DNA from: Aestuariispira insulae
GTDB lineage: Bacteria; Pseudomonadota; Alphaproteobacteria; UBA8366; Aestuariispiraceae
NCBI RefSeq assembly: GCF_003385955.1
Contig: NZ_QRDW01000002.1
Span: 310,001 to 374,000, forward strand
Direction of reading: 5' to 3'
DNA length: 64,000 bases
Shown here piece after piece: positions 34,791 to 43,389 of the stretch (positions are counted from its first letter, which is position 1; every line of letters starts with the position of its first letter). Below the pieces are notes generated by a model. That model was not told the origin of the DNA, searched no databases, and saw nothing but the letters and a program-made list of their open reading frames with translations. The translations under genes were made by a program, and so were the position numbers.

Positions 34791-36497
34791 ATGAAACTTT
34801 CCATAGGACAGCATTCAACAGCCGGGCGGAAAAACCGCAATGAGGATTCCTTTGGCATTTTGATGCCGAAAGGGTCTCTGCTGTCGGCCAAGGGCGTGGC
34901 CATCACCCTGGCTGACGGTATGAGCGGGTCCGAGGCGGCGCGCATCGCCTCGGACACCTGCGTCAAAGGGTTTCTGACCGACTATTACGACACGCCGGAA
35001 AGCTGGTCGGTTCAGCAATCCGCGGAACAGGTGCTGGGCTCACTGAACCGCTGGCTCCATGCCCAGGGGCAGTCGGCCTATCTGGCCAGGTGCGGTATGG
35101 TCAGCACCTTTTCCGCGATCATCCTGAAACAGGATGGCGGGCATCTTTTCCATGTGGGCGATTCCAGGATCTATCGGCTGCGTGACGGTGCTTTGGAACA
35201 ATTGACCCGGGATCACAGGATCCCGGCTGGCAAGGGGCAATCCTACCTGTCGCGCGGCATGGGGGCTGATCCCGATCTGGATGTGGATTACCGTTGCCTG
35301 GCGCTGGAGGAGGGCGACATCTTTGTTCTGACCACGGATGGGGTGCATGAATATGCCGCGGCCAATGACATGGTACGTCTGGTGACGGGAAATCTTGAGG
35401 ATCTGGATCAGGCGGCACGCTATGTGACCGATGCGGCTTTTGCCGCTGGCAGCAACGACAACCTAACCTGCCAGATTGTCCGGATAGATGCGCTGGACCG
35501 GGACGGTGAGGCCGCGCACCTGTCCGGCCTTTCGGCTTTGCCCTTTCCGCCGCCACTGGATCCGGGGATGATCCTGGACGGCTATCGCATCATCCGGGAG
35601 ATCCACGCCAGCCAGCGAAACCAGGTCTATCTGGCGGAAGATCTGCTAAGTGGACTGCGGGTTTGTTTGAAAACGCCGTCGCTTAGTTACGCCGATGATG
35701 CGGACTATATAGAAGCCTTCCAGCGCGAAGACTGGGCGGGCCGCCGGGTCACAAGCCCGCATCTTTTGAAAGTGCTGGCCCCATCGCGGGAGCGCAGCTG
35801 CCTCTATTCCGTCTCGGAATTCGTGGATGGTTTGACCCTTCGGCAATGGCTTTATGATCACCCCGAGGCAGAGCTTGCCACGATCCGGGATATTCTCGGG
35901 CAATTGGCCAAGGGATTAAGGGCGTTGCATCGCCGTGAGATGATCCATCAGGATCTGAAACCTGAAAATGTGATGATCGACCGGGACGGGGTGGTGAAAA
36001 TTATCGATTTCGGCTCGGTGCGCCTTACCGGGGTGGATAAACAAGGGGGCGGGGCGATGGTGGTTCCCGGCGGCACCCAAAGCTATCGCGCACCGGAATA
36101 TCTGTTGAAAGGTTCGGCTGACCGGCGGGCCGACCTCTATTCCCTAGGTGTGCTCGCCTATGAAATGATGACCGGGGCATTGCCCTATGGCAAAGGTTTT
36201 GCCAACGCCGCCAGCATACATCGGCTGGATTACCGCCCGGCCAGCCGGATCAATCCCGATGTGCCATATTGGGTTGATGGTGCGCTGAAAAAGGCCGTGG
36301 CAAAGGAGCCGGGCCGCCGCTATGCGGTTCTGTCAGAATTTATTGCCGATCTGTCCAAGCCCAATCCGGCCTTTCGGCCTTTTGAGCAACAGCCGTTTCT
36401 GGAACGGGACCCGGTTCGTTTCTGGCAGTGGACATCCTTGGTTCTGGCCATGATCGCGGCGGGTCTGCTTGGCTGGGTCGTCCTGTTAAAGACATGA
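34791..36497 (+). CDS. Fused PP2C phosphatase / Ser-Thr protein kinase
   Basis: 568 aa. Residues 1-240 are a PP2C-type phosphatase (GRKNRNEDSFG, ITLADGMSGSEAA, HVGDSRIYRLRDG, TTDGVHEYA, SNDNLTCQIV), with the metal-binding Asp residues in place. Residues about 260-520 are a Hanks-type kinase: VCLKTPS (ATP Lys), MIHQDLKPENVMIDRDG (catalytic loop HQD instead of HRD), KIIDFGSVRLTG (DFG) and RRADLYSLGVLAYEMMTG. A C-terminal membrane anchor (WQWTSLVLAMIAAGLLGWVVLL) puts the enzyme on the cytoplasmic face. It starts 14 bases after the nitrate transporter, so they are co-transcribed. This fusion is a known neighbour of nitrate assimilation genes. Its target is unknown; the transporter itself is a reasonable suspect. 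Confidence 0.92.
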   Translation: MKLSIGQHSTAGRKNRNEDSFGILMPKGSLLSAKGVAITLADGMSGSEAARIASDTCVKGFLTDYYDTPESWSVQQSAEQVLGSLNRWLHAQGQSAYLARCGMVSTFSAIILKQDGGHLFHVGDSRIYRLRDGALEQLTRDHRIPAGKGQSYLSRGMGADPDLDVDYRCLALEEGDIFVLTTDGVHEYAAANDMVRLVTGNLEDLDQAARYVTDAAFAAGSNDNLTCQIVRIDALDRDGEAAHLSGLSALPFPPPLDPGMILDGYRIIREIHASQRNQVYLAEDLLSGLRVCLKTPSLSYADDADYIEAFQREDWAGRRVTSPHLLKVLAPSRERSCLYSVSEFVDGLTLRQWLYDHPEAELATIRDILGQLAKGLRALHRREMIHQDLKPENVMIDRDGVVKIIDFGSVRLTGVDKQGGGAMVVPGGTQSYRAPEYLLKGSADRRADLYSLGVLAYEMMTGALPYGKGFANAASIHRLDYRPASRINPDVPYWVDGALKKAVAKEPGRRYAVLSEFIADLSKPNPAFRPFEQQPFLERDPVRFWQWTSLVLAMIAAGLLGWVVLLKT

Positions 36498-36582
36498 CCG
36501 GATCACCGGCGGATAATCAATTAATGATTGAAAGTGACAAAAAGCTTCCCTTAAATGGAGTTCAAATCCAAAGCGGGGAGGG

Positions 36583-36996
36583 ATGCAGATGATCCGACGA
36601 TTAACAATAGTGATGGGGATGCTTTTGCTGGCATCTTGCGCGGGTGGCGCGCCCGATACCGCCTGCCAGGGCACCTCTATGACCGAAACCAAGCTGTTTT
36701 TCGGTCTGAGCATCCCGGAAGGCGGCACGGTAAGCGAGCGTCAATGGACCGCCTTTGTTGACAAAGAGATTGTGCCGGTTTTTTCCGAAGGTTTTACAGT
36801 CGCTGACGGGCAGGGCTTCTGGAAAGACAGCCAGACCGCACTCACCATCACGGAACGGAGCAAAATGGTGATCCGGGTCCATGGCGATGATGAGGCGTCG
36901 GAACAGGGGATCACCCGAATTATTGACCGGTATAAGGCTGAATTTAAACAGCAATCCGTGATGCGGGTGGATGCGCCAAGCTGCGTATTTTTTTAA
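36583..36996 (+). CDS. DUF3574 putative lipoprotein
   Basis: 137 aa. The N-terminus (RRLTIVMGMLLLASCAGG) is a lipoprotein signal with the lipobox LASC. The rest matches DUF3574 (MTETKLFFGLSIPEGG, VSERQWTAFVDKEIVPVFSEGFTV, GQGFWKD, and RIIDRYKAEFKQQSVMRVD). It would be anchored at the inner or outer membrane facing the periplasm. It lies 86 bases after the kinase gene and is convergent with the darcynin-like gene, only 2 bases apart. Function unknown in the whole family. Confidence 0.8.
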   Translation: MQMIRRLTIVMGMLLLASCAGGAPDTACQGTSMTETKLFFGLSIPEGGTVSERQWTAFVDKEIVPVFSEGFTVADGQGFWKDSQTALTITERSKMVIRVHGDDEASEQGITRIIDRYKAEFKQQSVMRVDAPSCVFF

Positions 36997-36998
36997 TC

Positions 36999-37334
36999 TC
37001 AACCGTTGTTCCGCATGGCCTCAAACTGTTTGTAGCCGTCTTCGATGGCGGGGATGATATCCACCAGGGTGAACCAGGGCTCGGTGAAAAATGACGAATC
37101 CCGCAATGCATCCATGAAAAATTGATATCGGTTCAACTGTTTGGTTTCGAAAACCGCGATATCGGAACAGCGGCCGCTGAAAGCCTCGCTGTCATAAAAG
37201 CGCATTTCAATGCCATATTCCCACAGCAGCGGCAGCATCTCATCCTCTGTGATCCTATTGCGCTCGGCTCTGCTCAGGCGCAGCCAGGCCGGTGTGGCGT
37301 TGATCAACATGAAAACAGTCATTTTGGGATCCAT
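36999..37334 (-). CDS. Darcynin-family small protein
   Basis: 111 aa. The sequence TVFMLINATPAWLRLSRAERNRI ... EYGIEMRFYDSEAFSGRCSDIAVFET ... YQFFMDALRDSSFF ... LVDIIPAIEDGY is the pattern I associate with the darcynin family, a small group of ferredoxin-like or dimeric alpha-beta barrel type proteins of unknown role. It is divergent from a TetR gene with 89 bases between, and a perfect 8-11-8 inverted repeat lies in that gap. The TetR protein therefore probably represses both. This layout is common for small detoxification or volatile-compound genes, but no substrate can be named. Confidence 0.7.
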   Translation of the reverse strand: MDPKMTVFMLINATPAWLRLSRAERNRITEDEMLPLLWEYGIEMRFYDSEAFSGRCSDIAVFETKQLNRYQFFMDALRDSSFFTEPWFTLVDIIPAIEDGYKQFEAMRNNG

Positions 37335-37378
37335 TATTGGAAGCCTTTCATCTTGAATTGCAGGTCAGATGATTATAT

Positions 37379-37405
37379 GCGAGTAATTGCTCATATTTTA
37401 CTCGC
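37379..37405. promoter_or_regulatory. TetR-type operator between darcynin and TetR genes
   Basis: GCGAGTAA (37379-37386) and TTACTCGC (37398-37405) are perfect inverted arms with an 11-base spacer. It lies in the 89-base divergent gap, 18 bases before the TetR ATG. GAGTAATTGCTC inside it is a second, overlapping near-palindrome. Size and position fit a TetR-family autoregulatory site. Confidence 0.65.
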
Positions 37406-37423
37406 CTTTCCGGATCATGACGG

Positions 37424-38047
37424 ATGTTCAGAAAAACAAGCTTGAAGCCCCGAAAAAAACCGCGGCAGGCGCGATCCAGCCAGTTGGTGGATGTGATCCT
37501 CCAGGCGGCGGCTCGCATTTTGGAACGGGAAGGCTTGACCGGATATAACAGCAACCGGATCGCCGAGGTGGCGGGGGTGAGTATTGGGTCCTTTTATCAG
37601 TATTTCCCCAACAAGGAGGCGGTAACTGCTCAATTGATCCGCCAGAGCCAGGAGCAGCTTATCGAAGGGGTCAGCGCAGTCCTGGATCAATCCGGGGACG
37701 AGGCGTTTGAAACTGCCATGGCCCGTCTTTTGGCGGTTGTCACGGACTATCAGCTGCAACGGCCGGCCCTGGCCGCAGCCCTGGACCGGGAAGAGGCCCG
37801 GTTGCCGGTGGATGAGATCATTCAGGAGAGCCGTGCCCGCATCATGGATCGTCTCGTCTTATTCTTTCAGACGCGCGGCCTGATCCCGCTGCAGGGCACC
37901 CTGCATGACGTGGTTGCTGACATCATCACCATCTGCCGGGCCTTGTGTGATGCCACTCTGGACGGCCCGCCGGTGACAAGGGAGGCGCTTTTGCAACGTC
38001 TGTCCTTTGCGGTCATGGGCTATCTTGGCCAGGCAACGCGGCGTTGA
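37424..38047 (+). CDS. TetR-family transcriptional regulator
   Basis: 207 aa. After a basic leader (KPRKKPRQARSS) comes the TetR helix-turn-helix: LVDVILQAAARILEREGLTGYNSNRIAEVAGVSIGSFYQYFPNKEAV. The C-terminal part resembles the TetR_C_41-like ligand domains found behind the phrase SIGSFYQYFPNKEA. It diverges from the darcynin-like gene across a gap with a perfect inverted repeat, so it is likely an autorepressor that also controls that gene. The ligand is unknown. Confidence 0.88.
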   Translation: MFRKTSLKPRKKPRQARSSQLVDVILQAAARILEREGLTGYNSNRIAEVAGVSIGSFYQYFPNKEAVTAQLIRQSQEQLIEGVSAVLDQSGDEAFETAMARLLAVVTDYQLQRPALAAALDREEARLPVDEIIQESRARIMDRLVLFFQTRGLIPLQGTLHDVVADIITICRALCDATLDGPPVTREALLQRLSFAVMGYLGQATRR

Positions 38048-38132
38048 TGGAAAGGGGGTATTGGAATAAAACCGTTAGCTAAATATTTACTCTCGTCCGT
38101 TACTAATCTGGAATAGTTTCTTGAGGGTTTGT

Positions 38133-39047
38133 ATGTCTTCTTCTGGCGGGGCTTTCAGGTTGTTGTGCATTTTTCTCCGGTTTGCCGCTGTTGCAATGGC
38201 AATGGTGCTGGCAATGGTTCTGGGCGTGTCGGGGCCTGCGCAGAGCCAAGAACGCATTGTGACCAATGCGGTGATGGATGAAGATGACAAACGGGAAAAC
38301 TATCCCTATATCCTGCTGCATGAGGCCATGGAACGCACCGTGGCGGACTATGGGGCATATGAGATTGTGCCCTATGGCTTGTTACTGCAACGGCAACGAG
38401 CCTTGATTGAGCTGGAGCGTGGCACGCTTGATGTTTTTTCCACGGCCACCCAACCTGCCTGGGAAGAGAGGCTCCGGACGGTACGTATCCCGTTGCGCAA
38501 GGGCATCCTGGGGTATCGCCTGTTCTTGATCCATAAGGACCGGCAGCCCGTTTTCAGCGATATTCGCGAGATCGATCTGTTGCGTCAAATGCGCCTTGGC
38601 AGCGGTGCGCAATGGAGCATCACCAAGGTTTTTGACCAATTAGGGTTCAAGATTGTCCGTATCAACAGCTATGAGGCCCTGTTCAGGGCCTTGATTGCGG
38701 GGCGATTTGACTATTTCCCCCGCGGTGTGAATGAGATCTTCCACGAATATGATGGCAGGACCGAGAAACTGCCGGAAATGGCGATTGAGGCGGATTTGGC
38801 GCTTTACATGCCGCTGCCGACCTATTTCTTTGTGGCGCCGGGCCGGGAGCGGCTGGAACAGCGTTTGACGGCTGGGCTGGAGATGATGGTGGCGGATGGC
38901 TCTTTTGAAGATCTGTTTTTGAAACATCATGGACCGAGCCTGAAAAAGGCACGGCTTGCCCATCGCCGGATCTTCCGGCTGGAAAATCCCGACCTGTCGA
39001 CGGAAACCCCGCTGGAACGGCCGGAATTGTGGTATGCGCCGCAATAG
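38133..39047 (+). CDS. Orphan periplasmic solute-binding-like protein
   Basis: 304 aa from the ATG at 38133 (GAGG six bases before); the TTG at 38121 is less likely. A hydrophobic export signal (LLCIFLRFAAVAMAMVLAMVLGVSGPAQS) is followed by a two-lobed type II binding-protein pattern: YPYILLHEAMERT, GTLDVFSTATQPAWEERLRTVRIPLRKGILGYRLFLIH, and YEALFRALIAGRFDYFPRGVNEIF (hinge and second lobe). The family-3 signature is weak and no permease is adjacent, so it could be a sensor partner rather than a transport protein. It lies between the TetR gene and dctD. Ligand unknown. Confidence 0.65.
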   Translation: MSSSGGAFRLLCIFLRFAAVAMAMVLAMVLGVSGPAQSQERIVTNAVMDEDDKRENYPYILLHEAMERTVADYGAYEIVPYGLLLQRQRALIELERGTLDVFSTATQPAWEERLRTVRIPLRKGILGYRLFLIHKDRQPVFSDIREIDLLRQMRLGSGAQWSITKVFDQLGFKIVRINSYEALFRALIAGRFDYFPRGVNEIFHEYDGRTEKLPEMAIEADLALYMPLPTYFFVAPGRERLEQRLTAGLEMMVADGSFEDLFLKHHGPSLKKARLAHRRIFRLENPDLSTETPLERPELWYAPQ

Positions 39048-39082
39048 GGACGTCATCCGCCTTCAACATCGTTGAGCGGCGT

Positions 39083-39151
39083 GTAATTCTCGGTCATCAG
39101 GGGGAGGGCGTGGCCTGCCCGGACAGGAAGTCCAAACCGGGTGAGAATTAC
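39083..39151. other. Nested inverted repeats in convergent gap (possible structured RNA)
   Basis: GTAATTCTC (39083-39091) and GAGAATTAC (39143-39151) are perfect 9-base arms enclosing 51 bases that hold GGGC-gtggcct-GCCC (39106-39120) and GGAC-aggaa-GTCC (39121-39133), so a three-way junction can be drawn. CCCGG/CCGGG (39118-39122 and 39137-39141) is an alternative pairing. It lies between the convergent binding-protein and dctD genes, so it may be a bidirectional 3'-end element. It matches no riboswitch class I know. Confidence 0.35.
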
Positions 39152-39210
39152 CAGGACAGGCAATGTCCCCCCTATCCTCATGACGGCCTCATCAGGCGCA
39201 GGCCTTTCGG

Positions 39211-40584
39211 TTAGAGAAAATCTTCCCGTTTCAACCCAAGTTTCTGCATCTTCTCATTCAGCGTCCGTCGGGGTAATGAAAGTTCTTCCATGACCGACAG
39301 TATATTGCCCTGATGACGCAGCAGGGATTCACCGATCAGGCGTTTTTCATGCCTGCGCATCCGGCTGGCCAGATCCCCGGCTTCTTCGACGTTGGAATGT
39401 GTTTGGCGGGTGAGCAAAGTCGCCAGCTGGACGGATGGATCACGCCGCCGGGCCAGGCAAAATCTTTCGGCGATATTCTTCAATTCCCGCACATTGCCCG
39501 GCCAGTCATAATCAACCAGCACTCGGTTTTCAGACAATGACAGGGGCAGGGTTCCCCGATCTGTTTCACCGTTTCGAAACCGGTCCAGGAAATGCTCGAA
39601 CAGAAGCGGGATGTCTTCCGCCCGGTCGCGCAGGGGGGGAAGGGTCAATTCGGCGACATTGAGCCGGTAATAGAGATCCGCACGGAAACGGCCCCGTTCG
39701 CTCTCTTCCACCAGATTGGCCTTGCTGGCGGCCATCAGGCGGATATCCACCGGGATCCGCTTGTTTGAACCAAGCCGCTCAATGGCCCGATCTTCCAGGG
39801 CGCGCAAAAGTTTTGATTGCAGGGAAAGCGGCATGCTTTCCACTTCATCCAGGAACAGGCTGCCGCCACTGGCATGCTCAATCCGGCCGACCCGCAGGTT
39901 TCCGGCGCCGGTAAAGGCACCGGCTTCATTGCCGAACATTTCCGCCTCGATCAGGTTCTCCGGCAAGGCGGCGCTGTTGAGCGCAACAAAATTGCCGGTA
40001 GCACGATGCCCCAAGTCATGCAGGCAACGGGCGACCACTTCCTTGCCGCTGCCGGTCTCGCCCTGGATCAGGACCGAGCTGTCGCTGTCGGCCAGATAGA
40101 GGATTTCCTCCCGCAGGGCCTGGATGGCGGCGCTGGTGCCGACCAAACGACGGCTGATTTCCTGCTCGGCACTGGCCGATGTTCCCTGGAGCCGGCGGAG
40201 TTCCAGAGTCAGGCGGCGTTTTTCGCAGGCGCGCCGAACCCCGTTGGCGATCCGGTCCGGAGGAAAGGGCTTTTCGACAAAATCATAGGCACCGTCACGC
40301 ATGGCCTCGACCGCCATGGCCACATCGCCATGGCCGGTAATCACAATGACCGGCAAATCCGGATCAATGGCCAGGGCCTGGCGCATCAGGTCCAGGCCGT
40401 TGAGGCCGGGCATCTTCACGTCGGTCACCAGGATGCCGTCAAAATCGGTGGCGATACGCGACAGAATATCATCGCCAGGCCCCAGGTCGGTGACCGAATA
40501 CCCCGCAAGCCCCAGATATTGCGCGACGGATTCGCGCATGGCCGCTTCGTCATCGACAAACAGGACGTGGCCCATATTTTCCAT
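39211..40584 (-). CDS. dctD: Sigma-54 response regulator, DctD type
   Basis: 457 aa. The N-terminal receiver has the phospho-Asp at D55 (GILVTDVKMPG) and the switch Lys in FVEKPFPPDR. The AAA+ domain has Walker A GETGSGKEV, the GAFTGA loop that contacts sigma-54 (FGNEAGAFTGAGN), Walker B GGSLFLDEVES, and the R-finger region. The Fis-type DNA-binding helix at the end is in LSLPRRTLNEKMQKLGL. Its start touches the stop of the sensor gene (shared base at 40584), so the pair is translationally coupled. DctD activates C4-dicarboxylate uptake genes in rhizobia. Here the nearest sigma-54 promoters belong to the TAXI-TRAP and nitrate transporter genes, a plausible but untested target. Confidence 0.92.
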   Translation of the reverse strand: MENMGHVLFVDDEAAMRESVAQYLGLAGYSVTDLGPGDDILSRIATDFDGILVTDVKMPGLNGLDLMRQALAIDPDLPVIVITGHGDVAMAVEAMRDGAYDFVEKPFPPDRIANGVRRACEKRRLTLELRRLQGTSASAEQEISRRLVGTSAAIQALREEILYLADSDSSVLIQGETGSGKEVVARCLHDLGHRATGNFVALNSAALPENLIEAEMFGNEAGAFTGAGNLRVGRIEHASGGSLFLDEVESMPLSLQSKLLRALEDRAIERLGSNKRIPVDIRLMAASKANLVEESERGRFRADLYYRLNVAELTLPPLRDRAEDIPLLFEHFLDRFRNGETDRGTLPLSLSENRVLVDYDWPGNVRELKNIAERFCLARRRDPSVQLATLLTRQTHSNVEEAGDLASRMRRHEKRLIGESLLRHQGNILSVMEELSLPRRTLNEKMQKLGLKREDFL

Positions 40585-42371
40585 CAGGCGACCTCCGCAT
40601 GGGGTTGTTTTGTTTCGTACACGGGCAGGGCGATGCGAAAGACCGCGCCGCCGCCCAGTGCATTGCGGGCCGAGATGCTGCCGCCAAAATCCCGGATGAT
40701 TCCATAGGAAAGGGAGAGGCCGAGCCCCAGGCCCTTGCCCACCTCCTTGGTGGTGAAGAAGGGATCAAACAGCTGGTCCAATTCTTCGGCGGGGATGCCG
40801 GGGCCATTGTCGGCAAATTCAATCACATGGAAGCCATCCTCGGACTCCAGCCGGATTGTGAGGGATTTGTTGTTTACGCCTTCCATCGCATCAAGGGCAT
40901 TGCGCGCCAGGTTGATAAAGACCTGTTCCAGGCGCACCGTATCGCCCAGGATATCGGCCTGTCCTTCGGGAATAATGGTCTCGACGGAAACTTCGCGTAA
41001 CCTCAATTCCGGCTCCAGCAGGGTTAGCGCATTGTTGACAGCCTTGCCGATCGGGGTCGGTTCCAGTTGTTTCGGGCTTTTCCGGGCAAATTGTTTTAGA
41101 TGGCCGGTGATCTGGGCCATCCGGTCGACCAGACCGTTCATTTTCGAAACCGTGTCGCTGGCCTGGTCCGGGGCGTCACGCCCGATCAGCATCAAAGCGC
41201 TGGCGGCATAGGTGCGCATGGCAGCCAACGGTTGGTTCAGCTCATGGGCGATGGCGGCCGACATCTGGCCCAGCGCTGCCAGCTTGCCCGCTTGGACCAG
41301 AGAGCTTTGGGCTTCCTGTAATTCCCGGGTACGTTCCTCGATCCGTGCTTCCAATTCGGCACGCGATAATCGCCGCAACTTGCGTGTATGCAATCGCTGG
41401 CGCCAGTAAAGGCCGGCAAAGACCAGGGCCAGGGCGATGATCCCGGTCATGATGCGCGCGGCGGCGACATCGGCGTTGATCACGTTGTCGGGGGCCAGGA
41501 AATACATCGACCAGCCGAAATCGGGCAAAGGCGTGGCATGGGCGAAATAGAGCCCGGGCGGCTTGGTGGATTGCAGGGGCGCATTGGTTTCCGGCTGGAC
41601 CGATACAGGCTGCAGGCCGCCGGATGGAGGGCCCTGGTCGCGCCAGTTCATCAGCAACGGGTCGGTCTGGTTATATTGCCGTGTTTTATTCAGGGTGAGG
41701 CGCAAATCATCAGGCAGTGGGCGCAAGCTGTGATAACGCCAGGCTTCCTGACTGGACAGCACGATGACACCGTTTTCATCGGCAACAAAGATGCTTTCAC
41801 CGCCCGAAGCCCAGTCATGTTGTAACGGGTCCAGATCGACCTTGACCACAGCAACACCAACAATTTCGTCACTCAGGCGGATCGGATAGGACAGGAAATA
41901 GCCCGGCTGGTTGGTGGTGACGCCGATGGCAAAATACCGTCCGGGATCGCCTCTGGCGGCGATCTGGAAATAGGGGCGGAAATGGTAATTCTGGCCGACA
42001 AAGGATTCCGGTGTGCGCCAGTTGCTGGCCGCGACCGTGGTGCCTTCGGCATCGAGGACATAAAGCGCCGCCGCCCCGGCCTCGTCATTCATCCGTTCCA
42101 GATACTCATTGGCCGCCCGCTGGATCGCCTCTTGTCCGGGGGCCAGCATCAGGCCCAGAATGCGTGCTTCTTCCGCGACCACGAAGGGCAGATAGTCAAA
42201 ACGGCTGAGGGCGGCCTTGAGGCTGCTGGCATAGAGGGTTGTGCGCTGTTCCGCGTGAACGGAAAGATCGTTCAGCGATTGGATAGCGACGATGCGGCCC
42301 GCCATCCAAATTGCCAGAATAGAGGCTGTCAGGATAGCAAGGGTCCGGAAGATGAGTTTCCCGTAAGACAT
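40584..42371 (-). CDS. dctB: Sensor histidine kinase, DctB type
   Basis: 595 aa from the ATG at 42371 (MSYGKLIFRTLAILTASILAIWMAG); longer in-frame starts such as 42410 or 42644 would run into the divergent fdhD gene region and have no ribosome site. A membrane segment, a periplasmic double-PAS/Cache sensor of about 270 residues (LYASSLKAALSRFDYLPFVVAE is typical of DctB), a second membrane segment (IMTGIIALALVFAGLYWR), a coiled coil, HisKA with H in AAIAHELNQPLAAMRTY, and an HATPase domain (FADNGPGIP, GKGLGLGLSLSYGI). The known DctB family senses succinate, malate and fumarate. It phosphorylates the DctD encoded directly after it. Confidence 0.92.
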   Translation of the reverse strand: MSYGKLIFRTLAILTASILAIWMAGRIVAIQSLNDLSVHAEQRTTLYASSLKAALSRFDYLPFVVAEEARILGLMLAPGQEAIQRAANEYLERMNDEAGAAALYVLDAEGTTVAASNWRTPESFVGQNYHFRPYFQIAARGDPGRYFAIGVTTNQPGYFLSYPIRLSDEIVGVAVVKVDLDPLQHDWASGGESIFVADENGVIVLSSQEAWRYHSLRPLPDDLRLTLNKTRQYNQTDPLLMNWRDQGPPSGGLQPVSVQPETNAPLQSTKPPGLYFAHATPLPDFGWSMYFLAPDNVINADVAAARIMTGIIALALVFAGLYWRQRLHTRKLRRLSRAELEARIEERTRELQEAQSSLVQAGKLAALGQMSAAIAHELNQPLAAMRTYAASALMLIGRDAPDQASDTVSKMNGLVDRMAQITGHLKQFARKSPKQLEPTPIGKAVNNALTLLEPELRLREVSVETIIPEGQADILGDTVRLEQVFINLARNALDAMEGVNNKSLTIRLESEDGFHVIEFADNGPGIPAEELDQLFDPFFTTKEVGKGLGLGLSLSYGIIRDFGGSISARNALGGGAVFRIALPVYETKQPHAEVA

Positions 42372-42480
42372 GGGCCGATACTGAGGAAGAATAAAGGTAA
42401 GCGCAAGCATGATCGGCAAAAATCCGCCGATGGCATCATCCTGGCTTGTGCCGAACCGGCGGCAGGACCATATTACCGGC

Positions 42481-43389
42481 ATGACTGATGATTTTCTGAT
42501 CAAGCCGGATCCGTCCGATCCCAGGTTGACCCGCAAGGTGATGGGCACCGACCATGAAGGCCGGGCCATTGAGACCACCGTTGTGGTAGAACGGCCGCTG
42601 ACCCTGTTCCTTAATGGACAGGAGATCGTCACCAATATGACCATCGGCGATCATCCCGATTATCTGGCGGTGGGCTATCTGCTGAACCAGAATATGCTGC
42701 AGGCGGATGATGTCATCACCGCCATTGATTTTGACGAGGATCTGGAGACCATCGTTGTCCGGACCGAGCGCGAAACCGATTACGAAGATAAGCTGAAAAA
42801 GAAGACCCGCACATCGGGCTGCGCCCAGGGCACGGTCTTTGGCGATCTGATGGAAAAGTTTGAAGAGGTGCGGTTTGACGGCAATGCCCGCCTCAACACC
42901 TCCTGGCTCCATCAGCTGACCAAGAAAATCAACACCCAGCCCAGCCTGTATCTGGAAGCAGGTGCGATCCATGGCTGTGTGCTGTGCGAGGAAGACCGCC
43001 CCCTGGTCTATATGGAGGATGTCGGTCGCCACAATGCGGTGGATAAGATCGCCGGTTACATGTTCCTGAATAATATCGATCCGGCCAATAAGATTTTCTA
43101 TACAACTGGCCGTCTGACATCAGAAATGGTGATTAAGACCGTGCAGATGGGCATACCCATTCTCATCTCCCGATCCGGCTTCACCGCCTGGGGCGTGGAA
43201 TTGGCGCAGCAGGCCAATCTGACATTGATCGGTCGCGCCCGGGGTAAGCGGTTTGTCGCGTTGAGCGGGGCGGAACGCATCCACTATGACCTGGATCCGA
43301 CGGCCCTGGAGGATGAGCCCGAGCGGCCGGGCCGCAAGGGCGAGGATGGGCGCTCCGGCTGGCGGAAAAAGCAACAGGGGGCCGTATGA
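42481..43389 (+). CDS. fdhD: Formate dehydrogenase accessory sulfurtransferase FdhD
   Basis: 302 aa. FdhD carries sulfur from a cysteine desulfurase to the molybdenum cofactor of formate dehydrogenase. Family signatures are VVVERPLTLFLNGQEIVTNM, HPDYLAVGYLLNQ, the GAIHGCVLCEE segment, MEDVGRHNAVDKIAG and TTGRLTSEMVIKTVQMGIPILISRSG. The mobile loop that holds CxxC in E. coli FdhD reads TSGCAQGTVF, so only the first, essential cysteine remains. Start chosen at 42481 because the frame upstream of it is shared with the divergent dctB leader. It overlaps the next gene by 4 bases, so it is translationally coupled to a diguanylate cyclase and then mobA. Confidence 0.93.
   Translation: MTDDFLIKPDPSDPRLTRKVMGTDHEGRAIETTVVVERPLTLFLNGQEIVTNMTIGDHPDYLAVGYLLNQNMLQADDVITAIDFDEDLETIVVRTERETDYEDKLKKKTRTSGCAQGTVFGDLMEKFEEVRFDGNARLNTSWLHQLTKKINTQPSLYLEAGAIHGCVLCEEDRPLVYMEDVGRHNAVDKIAGYMFLNNIDPANKIFYTTGRLTSEMVIKTVQMGIPILISRSGFTAWGVELAQQANLTLIGRARGKRFVALSGAERIHYDLDPTALEDEPERPGRKGEDGRSGWRKKQQGAV

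Noticed and set aside
39083-39151. Hammerhead ribozyme because of CTGATGA on the minus strand
   Set aside because: No stem II hairpin and no GAAA at the required position follow the CTGATGA.
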